Shown here: positions 49,533 through 61,790 of the stretch, one piece after another
Layout of the letters: the number at the start of each line of letters is the position of its first letter
Numbering within the stretch: position 1 is the first letter of the stretch
DNA from: Lichenostomus cassidix
Lineage: Eukaryota; Chordata; Aves; Passeriformes; Meliphagidae
NCBI GenBank assembly: GCA_008360975.2
Contig: CM039179.1
Span: 60,240,666 to 60,304,665 of the forward strand
Direction: 5' to 3'
DNA: 64,000 bases
The notes under the pieces: generated by a model
Seen by the model: the letters and a program-made list of their open reading frames with translations, nothing else
What the model was told of the DNA's origin: nothing
Database searches by the model: none
Made by a program: the position numbers and the translations under genes

Positions 49533-51107
49533 TACAGTTTTTTCCCCTGGGAATGAGGGATACAGCAGGATTAGTCCCTATTCCCAAAACTTAGAGGGAA
49601 TTCAGATAATTTAAATGGGGCTTCAGATATACTAACTGTGAAGGACATCAGAATATTTCTAAATGGTCTTTCCCATAGCCCTGTATGCCTGTTTTACAAG
49701 GACAGAGCACAGTGTTCCTTTTAAGGCACACCAAGGAGTTGAAGCTGAGAAGTTACACTTTACAATAAATGTTTCTCTCGTTACATCAAGTCCATCTCTC
49801 TCAGCGCAGCATTGGAATTAGTAACACTCAAGGCTGATTTTAGCATTCTCTTCTCACTCCCACTGAAAAAGAAGGGAGGTGGGACCACTCAGATGGTGAA
49901 GCAGTTGAATTCCTGATCTTGGTCCTTGGTGAAGATGGATGTTTACTCTGAAAGCAGAGTTTTCAGAGTTTACTCTTGAAAGCTTCAAGGATACTTACAT
50001 AGTACAACCACATTTAGGAGAGAGGTGAATCAAAGTCAGCAGGTTTAAATGAAAAATGAACAAGGAACAAAGGAAACAATCATACCAATAAACAACTACT
50101 GAGAAAGTTAGACCCAATATTATTCAATAACTTCAGTATTCAAGATGAAATATTACTTACAGCATGGAGTCTTGCTTATTTTAAAGAGCTGACGCATCAA
50201 ACTGACTAGAAGAATGTTCAAAAACAATTCCAGAAAGCTGAACCAAGACAGAAATTTTAATCTGAGAGGCATCCTTATATACCCTTCCAGAGCTGGAGAC
50301 TCAGTACAATAGTAACTCCTAATGAATCCTACTGGTTACACTGTCTCATATCAGATATGCTACAACCTCCCTCAGATATTCTACACAGCTGAGCTGCAGC
50401 AGCCAGGCTCAGCTGAATCTGTGTCCCACGGAACTGCACCAGCACAGCTGATGGCTGCAGATTTTAAGCAGCCATTCTCCTAACACCCTTTAACATCCTT
50501 TTTGCCATCTCCGTTGCTGTTAAGATGCATGGCTGGCACCAGGTGGGAGAACAGTCTCTCTCCATACCTACTGGGCATACAGTACACACACTGATCACTG
50601 GTAGCTTCCCAGGACACCTGAATACACACTCACATATGTTGGAGTGGGAAAAAGATGAAAGCATAGACGTTAACCTTTCCTGCACACAGTCTTTACTTTT
50701 CCTTTCCTGCTTCAACATGCCCTGTGAACAAGAGCTCCATCACACTTGCAGCTGTGTCATGAGATTTAAAAACAGGGTTCAGTAAGTTATGCACATCTGA
50801 CTGACACATCGCTCAGCTCCAGTGCTGTTCTGACTCAAATCTGGGCTTCCTGTAGACCCAGAAAGATCATTAAATGTTAGATTACATGCAGAGAAAAGCA
50901 ATTTCTTAAGAGACACAAATCTAAGCACTGAATAAAATTTATGGAAGATTAATAACTGTACTATCAACTCACATCCACGCACATATAAAAAGATACCGCA
51001 AATAGTTATCTTTGCAGCATCCTTCTCATGAATTTCTGCTAAAATTCTTGTAATTTGCTCTGCTTATTAGAAGAAGCCACATCAGAGTCAGTTTGAAAGT
51101 GAAAAGC

Positions 51108-51172
51108 AAATATATATACACCCATGCATGTATGATGCAGGGCTGCAGTATATATAGATACATATATATTCT
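51108..51172 (+). repeat. TA-rich ATATATACA stretch
   Basis: Interrupted TATATA and TACATATATAT blocks around a short GC-containing core. Confidence 0.6.
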
Positions 51173-52939
51173 GCAAAGCAACAAGCTGGGCCCACAAAGA
51201 AAAGCCATAGGTAGCTCCATCTCTGGTAACACCAATCACCTTTCCTCAGGCTTCAGCCCCAGTTCTGGTGACGATTTTACAGTAAGACAACACTCATAGG
51301 CTTCATTTGATGCTACTTCTTTAACTATGTCAAACCAAAAAGGGTTTCTATACCACTGATCTAAAAGCACCTGATTCAAATTAACCACCTCTTTATTTTG
51401 GGGGGGGTTGGTTGTGCCCCAGAGAAATCTTATCAATTCCACTTCTCACCTTCACAAAGACAGCCAAGAATATGCTTTGTCAGTTGCCAGACTGAAAACA
51501 AATTCAAGTTAAAACACAACTGCTTCAGAGGCAGGTATTCTGATAGCTGCATGATTTTTCTCAAAATCATTTCCCATAAATTTGACCAACTTGGTTACAG
51601 TACATTCAAGTAATTAACAGCATTACTCACTTACGAGTAAGTCAACAACTTACAGGTAACTGAAACCACAAAGAAATTGTAAACCAACTGGATTAACAAA
51701 GAGATTGAACTTTTTTACTGCTTTCAAAAATAGCCTCTAGCTGCAACTGAAAAATGCCTGAAGTACAAGGATCTTCGTTCTTCTCCTGTCACATTCAAGA
51801 ATTCAGCATCAAGCTATGCTTTCCTTCCTTTGTCCTGAACCATCCTGGCTCTTATATAAAGTGACAGATTGCGCACAGATGAATTATCACTCTGGGTACA
51901 CTAGAATGTCAGATACAGGCAAATTTTAACATTTAATGAAACAAAAAACAAGATTTCATGCATGATAGCATCAGGGTAGTTAGGTTCTCCCCCACCCATA
52001 GCTCTTATGATCAAAGGGGAGGAGGGAGCCTATTTCAAGATTCTTAATTTGTGGTACTCCTCAGTTTTGCTTTTAAAAAAAAATTTAAAAATACATCAAG
52101 CCCAAGTTTAAATCTAACCTGTAAGTGAATGAATCTGGCATTCATCCAGCAGAATTTACTGTTAACGTCAGTCTGAATGAAGTGTAGCACTTCAGCCCAA
52201 ATTCCTCAGTATGTCACCCATCACTGAGTGAGCTGCTATACCTTCATGGAGTAAACATTTAGTAGGTCCATTTCCCACATTCTGTAGAGGACTTCAGACA
52301 CAATTTGAATAATGCAGACTTCACAGTAAGACAAAGCAGAAAACAAAGCCACCCTTTAGACTACAAACATAAAGCACCCTACAATAGCAATCATCAATTT
52401 TGATGTGATGCAACAAAGTAAGAATAAATTTGAAATTCAGATGTGCCTATGAGTGCATGATAAAGCACAAAATATACCAGACAGTCAAGCTCTTCTGGAA
52501 AATTTAAAGTTACAAACATGCAATCCTTAAGATATTTAAGGGTTAAAAAATTACTAAAATAGTTATTCAAAATTCACAAAAGTCACCAGGACTCAGGATT
52601 TCCAAAGTTTGTTTTGTGATTACAGCACAGTCTCCAAGACTACAAATACAGCAAAGAAACCTTTATATGAAGTTACAGTGCCTACTGTTACAGGAGATGC
52701 CCCATACACCGTTTGCACCCTAACCTATAGGATTTTTAGTGCCCTGTTACCTTGCATCCTCCTATTTTAAAATCAGTCTTTCATGGAGTGGCTTGGCACA
52801 GGGTTTTGCAATGCTGCTAGTCAGAGACAGCAGCACCCAAAAACTAAAACTGACTTCAGAAAATATTAGAACCTGTCAGTAAAGCAATGCATGCCGGATT
52901 ATCAAAGGAAATAGTTTTGACAACAAGAAAAGGTAAAAA

Positions 52940-52990
52940 GCAAAAAAAAAAAAAAAAGAAAAAAACCACACAAAAAAACCAAAACAACCA
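52940..52990 (+). repeat. A-rich tract with C interruptions
   Basis: An A run of 15, then GAAAAAAACCACAC and AAAACAACC units. Confidence 0.9.
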
Positions 52991-55900
52991 AACTGTAAAA
53001 AGACATCTGCACTGCAGTGAAAACCAAAGCACTGAAGTGAGAGACAAGAACATGGACAACAAATTGGGAAGGATCTCATTCCCAAATGCTCACAGCAAAA
53101 ATCCCTGCTGTACTTTTGCTATGTTCACATTCTGAATGGATATAATGAAGTGAGGTTAGAGAAGATAGATTTCAGCCCACCATTAGCAATCAAAACAAAG
53201 TCTATTAACACCCTAGTTGAACATCTGAAGAATTTTCTTATATATCCCTCATAGACATCACCAAGCAGTACCAAAGGTACAGGGAGATAAGTTACATGGA
53301 GATAAGCGCTACAATCACACATGTTTAGCCTCTTAGTTTACACTCAATTTTTATTTTCCTCTTGGTACCCCTACATATACTGCTGAAAAGCAAACCCTCC
53401 CTGTGTGAAAGATCAAGAAACACATATAGGGAAGATCTCACTGGATCTGAAACTTCCATTTAGCCTGGGAGCCACCTCCAGGCATGGCCAGAGGCAGATG
53501 TTTAGGTGAGAACCCAAAAAGGCAGACAGGTACTGACAGAACTTTGCTACAGTATCCTCCAACCTTTCAGCAACCAGCAGCTTGAGGAGTTCCTGCAGCA
53601 GAAATAACTTAGTGTTTAATGACACAATTTAATTTTCTTCCAACAACTGGTATGTTTGTTTTCCTTTAAAGAAATTAGTTACATCACAGAGTTCTGAAGA
53701 TTTTGTAAAATTCTGATTGGTTAATTCTGAGTTAATTACCCAGGGAAGAGACATTTTTTAAAACTATCAAATATGAAGCATCAATCACCCTGGCTTCTAA
53801 GGAGATATGGTTTCGAATCTCAAGAGCAGTCCTGATTTAAGAACACACATTAGAAACACCTGGAAGCCAGCAAAAGCATGAAGGAGCAGCTACAGGAGTC
53901 AGTCTTCTCCGAGAACCTCAGTGAGCCATCTGCAAGTGAGGGCTTTACATTCCACTAACTGAAAGTCACTGAACTTCTGTCATTTGATGATACACAAGAG
54001 CAAGTGTCATCAAAGCATATTCAAACTGTGGAACTCTGTTAGCACTGATACTGAACACATACTGCCAATTAGAATAGTTACTGGTTACTGCTTTTTGTAC
54101 TGAGTAAAATCAGATTAAGCCTGCAGGGAACAAGCCCAGTATCTCTTCCACTTCTACAAGTAAGACATCTATCTACCCTCACTTTGCTTTGTTTTCTTAG
54201 TCTAAAGTGAATGCTCCTTTCCTTTGCTGCAGCATCTGTAAAACACAAACCAGCAGAATCTCTGATTAACAAGAAGCTGATGAACACGAACTGGCACAGC
54301 ACAGTAACAGCAGCTCAGCATTTTCTGCTGCAAGGGATTGTCAATTTATTTTGCATGTTACATAAAGTGAATACAAAATTAAAAATGAAGGATTTGCAGA
54401 CATTCAGCTAGACTAGGGGGAAAGGAACCCTGCCCCCCAAAACATGTTTGGTGGTGTTGGCATTTAATTTAAGCATACAAGAGAAAACATGTGAATACTA
54501 TGAAGTTGTGGTTGCCAGTCATATAATCCATGAAATGGAGCCTCACAGTTTCAAGAGGCAAATGCACCATGAAGAAAGACTGAGAGCTTCCCATTGTTAA
54601 GGGCCATCCAAAACCTTCACAGGAAAATTGCAGAATAAATCTGAACAAACTGAGACTCATTACTAGGTGTGAGCTAACAGGAACCAGTTACAGCTTTGCT
54701 TATGATATTCTTCCTCAGCAGTACTGGAACTCTATCAAACTAAATTACAGCAGACATTCCTTGTGCATTTAGTGACATCCACATTAAAGGAGTAAATTAA
54801 AGATCTAGAATAATGTAGCTCTAACCATTATCAAGATAGGAAAATCTGGGGAAAGGCAGCTGTAGAGTTAAATTCTTCCTTTCTTTCATATTCCAGAGAG
54901 CAGCCTGTACTCAAGCAGCAATTCAGGCCCTGTAAGCTTTGGGAGCCATAGGGCTACCGTCTTATTTTTAACAAGTCAGCCTGTTTAAAAGAGAAGGCAA
55001 GTAGAACATCACCTCTGAGACTCTACAAAAGCACCAAATTATACAGGAGTAACCAACCCCTTTTTGATATTGTGAGCACAGCAGTGATAACATGACCCTC
55101 GCTGCTCTGAGCAAGCTGCAGATACCAGACAGACTGGGTTTCTCTCTGCCATGCCAAGTATTTTCCCAGGGAAGGAACAACACTTTGCTATCCTGCCTCT
55201 CTTCTTCAATTAGGCCAGAAATTTTGCAAGGCAAGATCTAGCTAAAAAGAGATTCTCTGAAGTTTAAACCAGAATAAAGCCCTCCATTAATGCATCACTT
55301 CCCAAGAGAAGGCCACTCTAGGATCATACTACTTCTCAAGAGGCCACTCCACCAGGCCCAAGCATTTGGCTCCTGGACTACCCCAGGACCTCTCCTGAGC
55401 AACACAAGGTGAGTGCCATGCATGCAGAGAAAGAAGGGTGTAACTTGCTGCTGAAACTGAAACTTGAGTCTGACAAGTGTGTTCTGTGTGTTACCTGTTC
55501 TTGTACAAATGACTTCCATGGTGCTGTGAAACCTACTGAAGTGCTTAAAGAGGTTTGACAGGATAACAGCATCAACAAACACCACAGCTGGCAAACTAAA
55601 TACCTTGCCATTTTGAGGCACTGATACCAGACAGGTCTTTTCCAGTAATGAATCCCATCAGTGGATCCCATCCCACTAGGAATGATTAAGCTACATTAAT
55701 ATTGTCAGTGTCAACAACACCCTAACATTATGCAATAGCTCCTTTAGCAGGCATTGGAAGACAGCACCAGTCCTATACTTCATTATTTCTACTGTGAACA
55801 TTTAACTCTTATCCTGTATCTATTCTGGTATACTTCTAAATTGATTGCCTTTGCCAGTATTTATTTCAGAAAAGACTGAAAGTCACCACCTTCAATTTTC

Positions 55901-58900
55901 TTATCTTGCTATACAACAACAGTCAGCAATTCTGAAATTAGCTAATGACAAAGCATTTTATTCAGAGACCTTCTGACTATATTTTCATTTCTTCCCTTAT
56001 CAGTCAGAAGCACAGAATGTGACAACATTGCAAATGTGCTGAAATGCCCCACAAGGCAGAAACTGGGACTTCAGTTCCATAGCCAGTAATTATCAGTGAT
56101 TTTCTTCAATTTAATTGCTCTAATCAGGTGAGCAAAAAGCTATGAAGGTTATTTGGGAAACCAGAATAAGCATTTGGAAGAGTCACTGCATCTCAGAGGA
56201 AGAGAGATTATTTTTATATACCCTATAATTGAGACTGAGAAATGTATTTATAACGAAATTAAATATTAAATAACAGAACCACAGGAAAACCATCAAACTA
56301 CAGATTTGGAAACTAGAGAAACATGTCAGCAAACCAAAGAAAGATGTAACAGTAAGAAACAAAGAATAGAAATAAAAAGGCAAGTGGAAGCAGGGAAGGA
56401 AGAGTGGGAAGAAGCAGTCAGGGCAAGCCAAACAGTTAGGAGAGCAAAGCATTAAAGAGAGAAGGGTCAGGAATTGCATGAGGGAATGAAGAGGATAAAG
56501 GAATTATTGGCTAAAAATACCCAAGAGAAAGGTAACAGCAGATGTTATTTTTTTGGTACATTTAATACAACATCTGGAAAACAGAAAGAGCATTTCTGCA
56601 AATGCCATCTTTTCCAAGGGAAAACAAAAAAATATAGGAAGGGAAGAATTAAACTAAATCTGCAGCAAGCAGCTGTCAAAGCCCTGCAGTCTCTCTTGGC
56701 AGACCAGCACTTCCACTGATAACCCAATGCCATGGGATCACTGTCTTATGATGACAACTTTTAAAAAAGAGGAGGAAAAAGGGAAAAAACATTAGCATTT
56801 TCAGACTCTGAATCTCCATTTTCCACATACATGAGCAAAATCATCCAGCCTGTGACAACTCTCTCCTTAGTTCATGCTCCAAATACAGTACTAGAGAAAC
56901 GCTTTAACCTGAAGTACCAGAAGTAAAGTGGTTACATTAGCCAAGACCTTCACACTCATCTCACCCCTTTGGAGAGGCCTAAGATGACAAGGCTAGAGTA
57001 GAACAACACATCCAGCCCCGAACTGTGCTGTCCTGCCTTTTGCAGCCAGGTACCAAAGAGCCTCCAGCACACATGGTGTCCTGCCAGGTGCACTGCAGCT
57101 CAGCCATGCCCCAGCAGCCCCACGTGCAGCCAGCACAACAGCTACCCTTCAATGCAGGTTGGTTAAACACTATTCAAAGTAAAAACCCAGCCTACATCCA
57201 TCTTTCCACAATCATAACTCATTTGGTCACCGCATGCATGAGGACTTTTTAGGAGAGCAGCATGCCCATGTCAGCTCCAAACAATATGCTGCTATTTTCA
57301 CTCCTCTTTGGAGCATAAGCCTTTTAAGTGGGAAGGACAGACAGATGGATGGATGCAACAGCAGTTTATTGACCTACATGCATTTCAGCTGCAGTTAACA
57401 ATGGCTAACGCTTCATATTGTTTGCTGAAAAATGCACCAGAAGTGGCAAGGATGATGGGTTCTAAATGTATTCCAAAAACTCTCTGTACTTCTGGCTTCT
57501 GAATATTGATTTATCCAGTTAAAAGAAGCAAGAGTTCTTGTTTCTAAGGCACTTGGGGAGAGGCAAAAAAACCCCATTTAAAGTTTGTTATTTTCCCCTT
57601 TGGTGAACAGTTCAATATCCCATTAAACATTTTCAGTGATCCCTATTAGTACATACATCCTGACCCAAGTCCAAAGATGTAAGTAACCTGCTCAGCACTC
57701 ATGGCAACAGGCCTTCCATTGACAAAGGCTAAACTTTATGTGTTTTAACAAAAGGCAAAAACACAGCTAACAAGACAAGTTGAATAACATTCTTTTACTT
57801 TCACTCAGTGACACATATTCCACTATTGTATTTCACAATGGGCTCCAACTAAACTGCCAGGAAAGGTTCACCTACTTCAGCCTGCCCACATATCCTTGCC
57901 CTCTCCTTTTCATTGGATCTGAAGGAAAACCAAAATTACCACCTGCTACTCCATGTGAGCAACATACAAGTGAAGGCAGAAATGACTAGGAGAGTGGGAA
58001 TGAGTGGCAGAGTGGGAAGAGTGAGACTTTATAAATATTTTTCTTTCTAGGCTGCTTTCCCCCTCCTTACACACACATCAACTCCATTATGAGCATAAGG
58101 TCCTCCAGAAAACACCAGGCAGGATATGCTACCACCAAAAAGGAAATATGAAATTTTGTTATTTTCTATCTGGATATTTTATTGTTGTTAAAGGAGGGGG
58201 AGGAATAAGAAAGAGCAGATAAGGCAATAAATATTCCTGGCTAACTATCTTTTCTAAACATGCACATCACGGCAGTAGCATTTCCCTTTCCCAGTCAACA
58301 GCAGTGTGGCATGTCTGATTCAAGATTAGTTGCACACTGCCAAGAAAAGGGCATGCACAGTAAATACAGATACAAACAGACTGGTATTTACCTGTGTCAG
58401 AAGTTTATCAGAACAGTTGAAGAACCACATTCCAAAGAAGATAAGCAGGCAGGCAGAAATGACAACAAAAAAGAGAAAAAAAAATCTCAATTATAATCAA
58501 AGTCACCATAATAAGAGACACACAACAAAGTACAATTAACACTAAACCTGTAACTTCAGGGTTATTCAAGAAGAGACTGAATTACTTGTGCCTAGAAGGA
58601 GAGAAGTATTGATATAGATATAGCATTATCCAATTATTTTATTCAAAAGTATTATTAGAGTCATGGATTTGTCACATGTGACAGTGTGTGGTCCATTCAA
58701 AGGTGCCCTGCAAGGCAAGTACATGGTTAAAAAAAGGTCTGCTTGTAAGCTTAAGTGAAAATAATTCCCATATTGGACATCAAGCGGTGTTTCTGAAAGC
58801 TCACTTTAGCATAGACAAGGTTAGATATCCAGAGTATAGCACCCAAGGTCACTGCCTCTTCTCCACTAATCACAGGAACCGCAGAATGAATATCCTGAAC

Positions 58901-61225
58901 TAAGGTTAGCCTTTATGAATATCCTTCCCTCCTATCAAGCAGATTTTTCAGTGGCCAGCATAAGCCAAAAGGAAAGCTCATAAAAAAAGTACACAGACAC
59001 AAAGCCCCCAAAATCATAAAAGAATTCTAGTAGTTAAAATCTACTTAGGCACAGCAACTACTGGTACTATGACTTTGCAAGGTTACTCAAACTGAGATCC
59101 TTACTGGAAAGGATTTTAGTAGAATCTTTTCTGCTCCTGTGCTTTATGCTGGCTTCTGAGCCCATCCATTTCTCTGTTCCCACCTCTCCTGTATTCTTTT
59201 CTCTATCCTTTCTGGTACTTTTCTCTTTGGTTTAGCAAACTGGCACATAGCAAACCTCCCAGGTGCCTCCTTTCCCCTATACCCAGAAGACATAGTTGGC
59301 AATGAGGTTCCAAGCATGAGGGAAGTGTAAGAAGATGGGTAGAGGGTGAAGACAATGGATATCAAGCATACATAATTAATCTGAGCTGCAGATGTTTCCG
59401 TAGAGAATGCAGAAAGAGTCTTGTAGCACAACATACTGTAAGGAAAGCTGAGATCCACAGCACACAGAAAAGGTCAATCTGGCATGTTAAAGAAAGCCAG
59501 AGGTAACAAGCAAAAAAAAAAACCAACCCAAAATTAAAACAATTATATATTATCCTAAGCTGCACGGACTAACCTTACAGATATTTTTACATTTGTTTCA
59601 ACTACTCAAAAAGAGTGCTCAATATCTAGCAACCCTCACTGAAGATGAAAAAAGAATATGATTTTTTAAGATCTGAACCTTTGCCCAATTACACAGGAAA
59701 AGGTACCTAAAGAAACTGGAGCACTTTAATCTTATTGCTGTTCTAGCATTTGTCCCAATTATTTTCTTGCCAACCTGAATTAAGAGAAAATTAGATAGTT
59801 TGCAGTCTCAAACTGCTGCTCATGTATAAAAGAAAGTTTTTATCAGGATTAAAAGATATTCCAGATTTTTTTTTTAAAGCAAATCATGCTGATTTGAGAG
59901 TTAGGTGCCTGCTTTTTTCTTTAAAGCCCCTATTGTATCACAATTCAACTCCCTATAAAACACAAATTTCCATACAACAAGCATAGAATACAAATTATTC
60001 ATTTTTGCAACAAAAGCTCCTCTCTGTTCTATTTTACTTTTGCACCAACTTAGAGCAAGATGAAGCTGCCACTCTTATCAGCACTACAAGCAGGCACCTA
60101 AAATAGAAATGCAGCTTTAAAAAAAATAGTAAAAGACAAACATAGAAACAAACAAAAAACAAAAAAAAACCCCAAATCAAACAAAATCCCCAAAACCAAG
60201 AAGCCATCCTCTGACCATGTGCATAATGCTTGGAGAAAAGCAAAGAGGTCACATAGATTTTTAAACTTCCCATACAGCACACTGTGCACAAAAAGAGGAA
60301 TTAAAAGTGCATAATGCTTGCTTGCATAACCAGAAATTCCCCAGTTTCTGTGCAGGAAGGCTCAATGTTATCACCACCAGCCCTGCCCCCAGAGGGCTTC
60401 TTATATGTGGAATTATCTGTTACAGTCACACTAAGACAGAAAAGCTGCCCTTGTTTATGGCTGAGAACTCAAACAAGAAAGATATAAAGTGCAAATACAG
60501 GTACAGACCATTCACTATTTTTCTCCCAAGCTTCATACAATTTGGGAGTTATTCAACCAGTGCAAGAATTAAGGATGCCTTGAGAATACCATACCTGAGC
60601 AAACTTTATTCTAATACAGCACACAGCTGACACTGCAAAGCTGAACACCACCCAGCCCTGGCAGCTTTGCAGCTTTTTCTGCCTTTCCTTCCTTCACTGC
60701 TTCCCTCCTTTTGGGCTCCATGGGCTTGGAGAGGTAGATGCTCCTCTGATCAGACACACAGCTAGCTTGCAGAGGTCAGGCAAGCCCCTAGTGAAAATTT
60801 CACCCCAGAAGTCTAGCTCTAAACGTCTTTTAAGTTAAAAGCTGAACAGAGATGACATTTATATAGGAAATACCACACCACGACTCTGCAGAATCAACCT
60901 ATAAAATGTGGAATAGTCACCATGATGCATAAATGCAAAAGGCAACCTTAATGCTATTAACTACTGCCATCGACCCCGTCCTCCCAAGAAACCCATCTCC
61001 AAGGTCAGTGGAAAGCTCTGCCTAACTCTCTGAGTGGATTTCATAGCTGCCATGTGCAATCAGAATCTGCACTCTTGTGCGGCATCGCTGTCCGCTGTCC
61101 TGACCCACTGCCCGCTAACCCCAACTACTGTTAGCTCGGCCAGATGTGGATTCCCACCACTCATTTCCGACAGGCAGACACGAGGGGTTTCCCCTGGGTA
61201 CGTTAACTGGCCGAAACGCGGAGGA

Positions 61226-61295
61226 GCAGCGGCTGATCCCCGCAGCGGCTGATGCCCGCAGCGGCTGATCCCCGCAGCGGCTGATGCCCGCAGCT
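61226..61295 (+). repeat. Tandem array of a 16-bp unit (about 4.3 copies)
   Basis: The unit GCAGCGGCTGATCCCC starts at 61,226, 61,242, 61,258 and 61,274, with a partial copy at 61,290. Units alternate between GATCCCC and GATGCCC, so the true higher-order unit is a 32-bp dimer. Confidence 0.92.
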
Positions 61296-61374
61296 GCCGC
61301 GCCGCTGCGCTCGGTTATTTAAGGACACGGCGCCGCGCACGGACGCAGCGACAGGAGGCGGCCGTGGCTCAGCC

Positions 61375-61388
61375 GCGCCACCTGCCGG
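61375..61388 (-). promoter_or_regulatory. CTCF-like motif
   Basis: The minus strand reads CCGGCAGGTGGCGC. This differs from the CCASYAGRKGGCRS consensus at one tolerated position. It lies in the 61-kb CpG island. Confidence 0.5.
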
Positions 61389-61488
61389 CCGAGCCCGCTG
61401 CGAGCGGCACACGCCACTGCACCCGCGCTGCCGCCGCTCGCTCCGCCGCGCCCCGGGAGAGCGGCCGCCCCTCGCCCACTCCCGCACA

Positions 61489-61525
61489 GGGCCAGGGCCA
61501 GGGCCGGGGCCGGGGCCGGGGCGGG
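61489..61525 (+). other. G-quadruplex-prone tract
   Basis: Seven runs of three or four G are separated by loops of 1-3 nt (61,489-61,525). This satisfies the usual G3+N1-7 quadruplex pattern on the plus strand. Confidence 0.8.
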
Positions 61526-61606
61526 AAACATCCCATCCCTCCTGGAGACGCCGAGGCGCGGCACAGCCCGCACGGCCGCCGGGAAGGCGGCACCGCTCCG
61601 CCGCGG

Positions 61607-61620
61607 CCGCCAGGGAGCGC
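61607..61620 (+). promoter_or_regulatory. CTCF-like motif
   Basis: The plus strand reads CCGCCAGGGAGCGC, close to the classic CCGCCAGGGGGCGC form. It points away from the minus-strand motif about 230 bp to its left, giving a divergent pair. Confidence 0.5.
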
Positions 61621-61790
61621 TGCGGGCCCGGGCGCCGCAGGGCCGCTGCCCAGGGCTCCTCCCCGTGAGGGCGCCGAGCCGGCTCGGCCGCACCGCGCAC
61701 CTGCTGCGGATAAATAACTGCACACACCAACCCCGAGACACACACAGCGCGGCACGCAGCGCTCCGAGCTCCCCCTCCTGCCTCCCGACA

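Larger units (their letters stand above)
46500..61199. other. Probable large intron of the long TSC22D1 isoform, distal part
   Basis: AT-rich, with one CR1 (49.0 kb) and A-rich tracts. All open frames are under 110 codons with no recognisable domain. No convincing coding exon found. Confidence 0.5.
61200..61790. promoter_or_regulatory. Second CpG island, possible upstream or alternative promoter or insulator
   Basis: This is a compact CpG-rich block about 26 kb upstream of the short TSC22D1 promoter. It contains a 16-bp tandem array, a G-quadruplex-prone tract, and CTCF-like motifs at 61,375-61,388 (minus) and 61,607-61,620 (plus). A TTATTTAA element at 61,314-61,321 could act as a TATA-like sequence on either strand. 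The 210- and 140-codon open frames here are compositional and match no family I know. It could be a non-coding first exon of TSC22D1, a lncRNA promoter or a boundary element. Confidence 0.7.

Noticed and set aside
53800..53830. GGTTTCGAATCTC resembling a tRNA B box
   Set aside because: No A box or cloverleaf could be built around it.
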